From Methanobacterium sp. (lineage in GTDB: Archaea; Methanobacteriota; Methanobacteria; Methanobacteriales; Methanobacteriaceae), in assembly GCA_009712615.1 (NCBI GenBank), contig WASR01000258.1, forward strand, positions 1-8,108: DNA of 8,108 bases, in the 5' to 3' direction. Shown piece by piece: positions 6,414 through 8,108 of the stretch; positions within the stretch are counted from its first letter, which is position 1, and every line of letters begins with the position of its first letter. The position numbers and the translations under genes were made by a program. Under the pieces are notes generated by a model that was not told where the DNA came from, ran no database searches, and saw only the letters and a program-made list of their open reading frames with translations.

Positions 6414-8108
6414 TTATTCTTGTCTGATCCTGGCGTATATGGGTACGTTCTTTTTCATTGCATTGACTATTATTGTTGCCAGTTCAATGTCCTGTTTGAT
6501 CTTTATATTACCCTTCTTGCCCACAGTGGCTGTGAATAAGTAGTCATCATCAACCAGAATATCGAATGGAGTGCCAACAACATTCTTCTTAAAATTTAAA
6601 ACTACGTAGTTGCCTGAAATTTCTGTGTCGACTTTGAAGCTGTTTTCCATTTTTTTGATTTCTTTAACTTCGAGAGCTTCCACTCCAATACTTATTCCAA
6701 TTTTCTTTTCAACTTCGTCTATGGTTTTTCCCTTTTTACCAATGAGTTTAGGAATGTTATCTTCGTTGATGCGTACGGTTGCACGTTTATCCGATTTCAT
6801 GCTCACTTCTACCGTTGCATCAGGGATTCTTCTCTTGATCTCCTTAACTATTTCTTTTTCAGCAATTTTTTGTACTGGTGTTTTTTCGTAGTTTTCAACA
6901 CCCACATCCATGACTATTGTCTGTTCACCATAGGTGTATACTTCATGTACCAGATCACCTGTTTCAAAGTCAGTAATTTCAATCACTGGTCTTGAAAGGT
7001 CTGCTTCCAACATACCTGTTGGAACCTTAACAGTCAGCTTAACATCATAGATAGCAGCTACTTCACCGTTGTTTATGAAGATAGTTGTATCAACAATTGA
7101 GGGTATCATTCCAAGCTCTACACGACCAATTATTCTTTGAATAGCATCTATTGGTCTTGTTGCATGAACGACTCCAATCATGCCCACACCAGCAAGTCTC
7201 ATATCTGCAAATATCCTGAAATCTTTGGTTTTTCTGAGTTCGTCGTATATGGTGTAGTCAGGTCTGACCAGTAGAAGAATATCAGCAGTTTTTCCCATGT
7301 CCTTTTCAAGGGGTGCGTACTGTGTAATTTCATCCCCAACCTGAAGATCACGTGGAGATTCCATGGTTTTAACAATTGCTCCCATATCTGTACTGTAAAA
7401 TTCTGCAACTGCCTGGGCAAACGTTGTTTTACCAGCTCCAGGAGATCCTGCTATTAAAATTCCCTTGGCACTGGTTTTTAATCTGTCGACCAGTTTTTCT
7501 GGAAGCTTATAATCCTCCATGGATACTTTGGTAATGGGTCTTACAACGGTAATTTCAACTCCGTCTGAAAATGGAGGTCTGGCTATTGAAATTCTGTACT
7601 CCCTGAACTGTACAACTGTAGCACCTTCCCTTTCAATCTCTATAAAACTTTTAAAATCACTTTTGGCCATTTCAGTTATTTCTCTGGCCATTTTCTCGAG
7701 TTCCAATCTCTTAAGTGGTTTTGAACCAATTTTAACAAGATTAATATTTCCAGGGCTGCCTTTTTTGGCCATTGGAACTACATTTTCCTTAAGATGAATA
7801 GACATGGTGTCTTCATCAAAGTATTTGGCTATTATCAACTCTTTGTAGCCTATCATTTCCGGTTTAAGGTAGATGGCCTCCAATCCTTGAGCTTCGGCAA
7901 CTTCCCTCTGTACCTTGTCGCTGGTTATTAATGTGGCGTCGTTTTCACTGGCTGTATCCCTGATCATCGCATCAATTTCCCCACCCTTAGCAAGAGCTAT
8001 TTCATCGGGGTTGGGTCTTCTGCCAACGTAGTTCAACTTAATTTTTCCTTCTCCACATAATTTCTGCAATTCTTTGAGTTCACCTAAACCATTAAAAGCA
8101 GAGTCTCG
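6414..8108 (-). CDS. PIN domain-secretion ATPase-KH domain protein (5' end cut by window edge)
   Basis: The frame is open to base 8108, so the start lies outside; 564 residues are visible of a family of about 600-650. Numbering the first visible residue as 1: residues 1-85 are most of a PIN nuclease domain, with acidic D46 in [11 protein letters not shown] and D64 in ATLITSDK; the first catalytic Asp is off-window. The central RecA-like ATPase resembles PilT/VirB11 secretion ATPases: Walker A GSPGAGKT (221-228), [11 protein letters not shown] (282-292) in place of the usual Walker B/catalytic-Glu block, and the His box [14 protein letters not shown] (314-327). A KH RNA-binding domain has the GxxG loop IGKKGKT (456-462). 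The beta-rich C-terminus (501-562) I cannot assign. This architecture is a known conserved archaeal family of unknown function (PINc/VapC-type ATPase); a role in RNA processing or RNA-protein remodelling is inferred from PIN plus KH. No membrane segment is visible, so a secretion role is unlikely. Confidence 0.92.
   Translation of the reverse strand, partial: RDSAFNGLGELKELQKLCGEGKIKLNYVGRRPNPDEIALAKGGEIDAMIRDTASENDATLITSDKVQREVAEAQGLEAIYLKPEMIGYKELIIAKYFDEDTMSIHLKENVVPMAKKGSPGNINLVKIGSKPLKRLELEKMAREITEMAKSDFKSFIEIEREGATVVQFREYRISIARPPFSDGVEITVVRPITKVSMEDYKLPEKLVDRLKTSAKGILIAGSPGAGKTTFAQAVAEFYSTDMGAIVKTMESPRDLQVGDEITQYAPLEKDMGKTADILLLVRPDYTIYDELRKTKDFRIFADMRLAGVGMIGVVHATRPIDAIQRIIGRVELGMIPSIVDTTIFINNGEVAAIYDVKLTVKVPTGMLEADLSRPVIEITDFETGDLVHEVYTYGEQTIVMDVGVENYEKTPVQKIAEKEIVKEIKRRIPDATVEVSMKSDKRATVRINEDNIPKLIGKKGKTIDEVEKKIGISIGVEALEVKEIKKMENSFKVDTEISGNYVVLNFKKNVVGTPFDILVDDDYLFTATVGKKGNIKIKQDIELATIIVNAMKKNVPIYARIRQE

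Noticed and set aside
7199..7420. 73-codon minus-strand frame inside the ATPase gene
   Set aside because: Out of frame within a strongly conserved ATPase region; a shadow, not a gene.
8067..8069. Apparent start codon of the PIN-ATPase-KH gene
   Set aside because: It is a TTG within a frame that stays open to the window edge, and the PIN domain would lack its first strand and Asp; the gene is partial, not started here.

Overview
This window looks like ordinary chromosomal core DNA of an AT-rich, mesophilic hydrogenotrophic methanogen, most likely of the order Methanobacteriales (Methanobacterium-like). The evidence is a nearly complete archaeal histone of the HMf type, a coenzyme F420H2:NADP oxidoreductase, a 6-phospho-3-hexuloisomerase, the short homomultimeric archaeal tRNA-splicing endonuclease, an archaeal-type tryptophanyl-tRNA synthetase, archaeal TATA boxes about 25-30 bases before likely transcription starts, and GGTGAT-type ribosome binding sites. 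The genus is an inference; no 16S gene is present.

All genes lie on the minus strand, so transcription runs from the right edge to the left edge. In order of transcription: (1) 8108-6414, a PIN nuclease/secretion-type ATPase/KH protein whose N-terminus is outside the window, followed closely by (2) an endonuclease IV-like TIM-barrel protein (6386-5631). Then come a short intergenic region with a TATA box and (3) a likely operon npdG (5474-4806), hxlB (4756-4121) and endA (4124-3612), the last two overlapping by four bases. A new TATA box precedes (4) trpS (3543-2446), a SpoIIM/DUF95 membrane protein (2398-1739) and threonine synthase thrC (1635-436), which ends at a T8 tract. (5) A 236-base intergenic region with a TATA box and several short repeats leads into the histone gene (199 to beyond base 1).

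Functionally the genes are housekeeping: NADPH supply from F420H2, pentose phosphate supply by the reversed ribulose monophosphate route, tRNA splicing, tryptophan charging, threonine synthesis and chromatin. I see no mobile element, CRISPR array, tRNA or rRNA, and no sign of a new defence or biosynthetic system. The points most worth a second look are a four-cysteine motif in TrpRS resembling the [4Fe-4S] motif of the Thermotoga enzyme, the apparent retention of all nine endonuclease IV metal ligands in the TIM-barrel protein, its pairing with the PIN-ATPase-KH protein, and the repeats upstream of the histone promoter.
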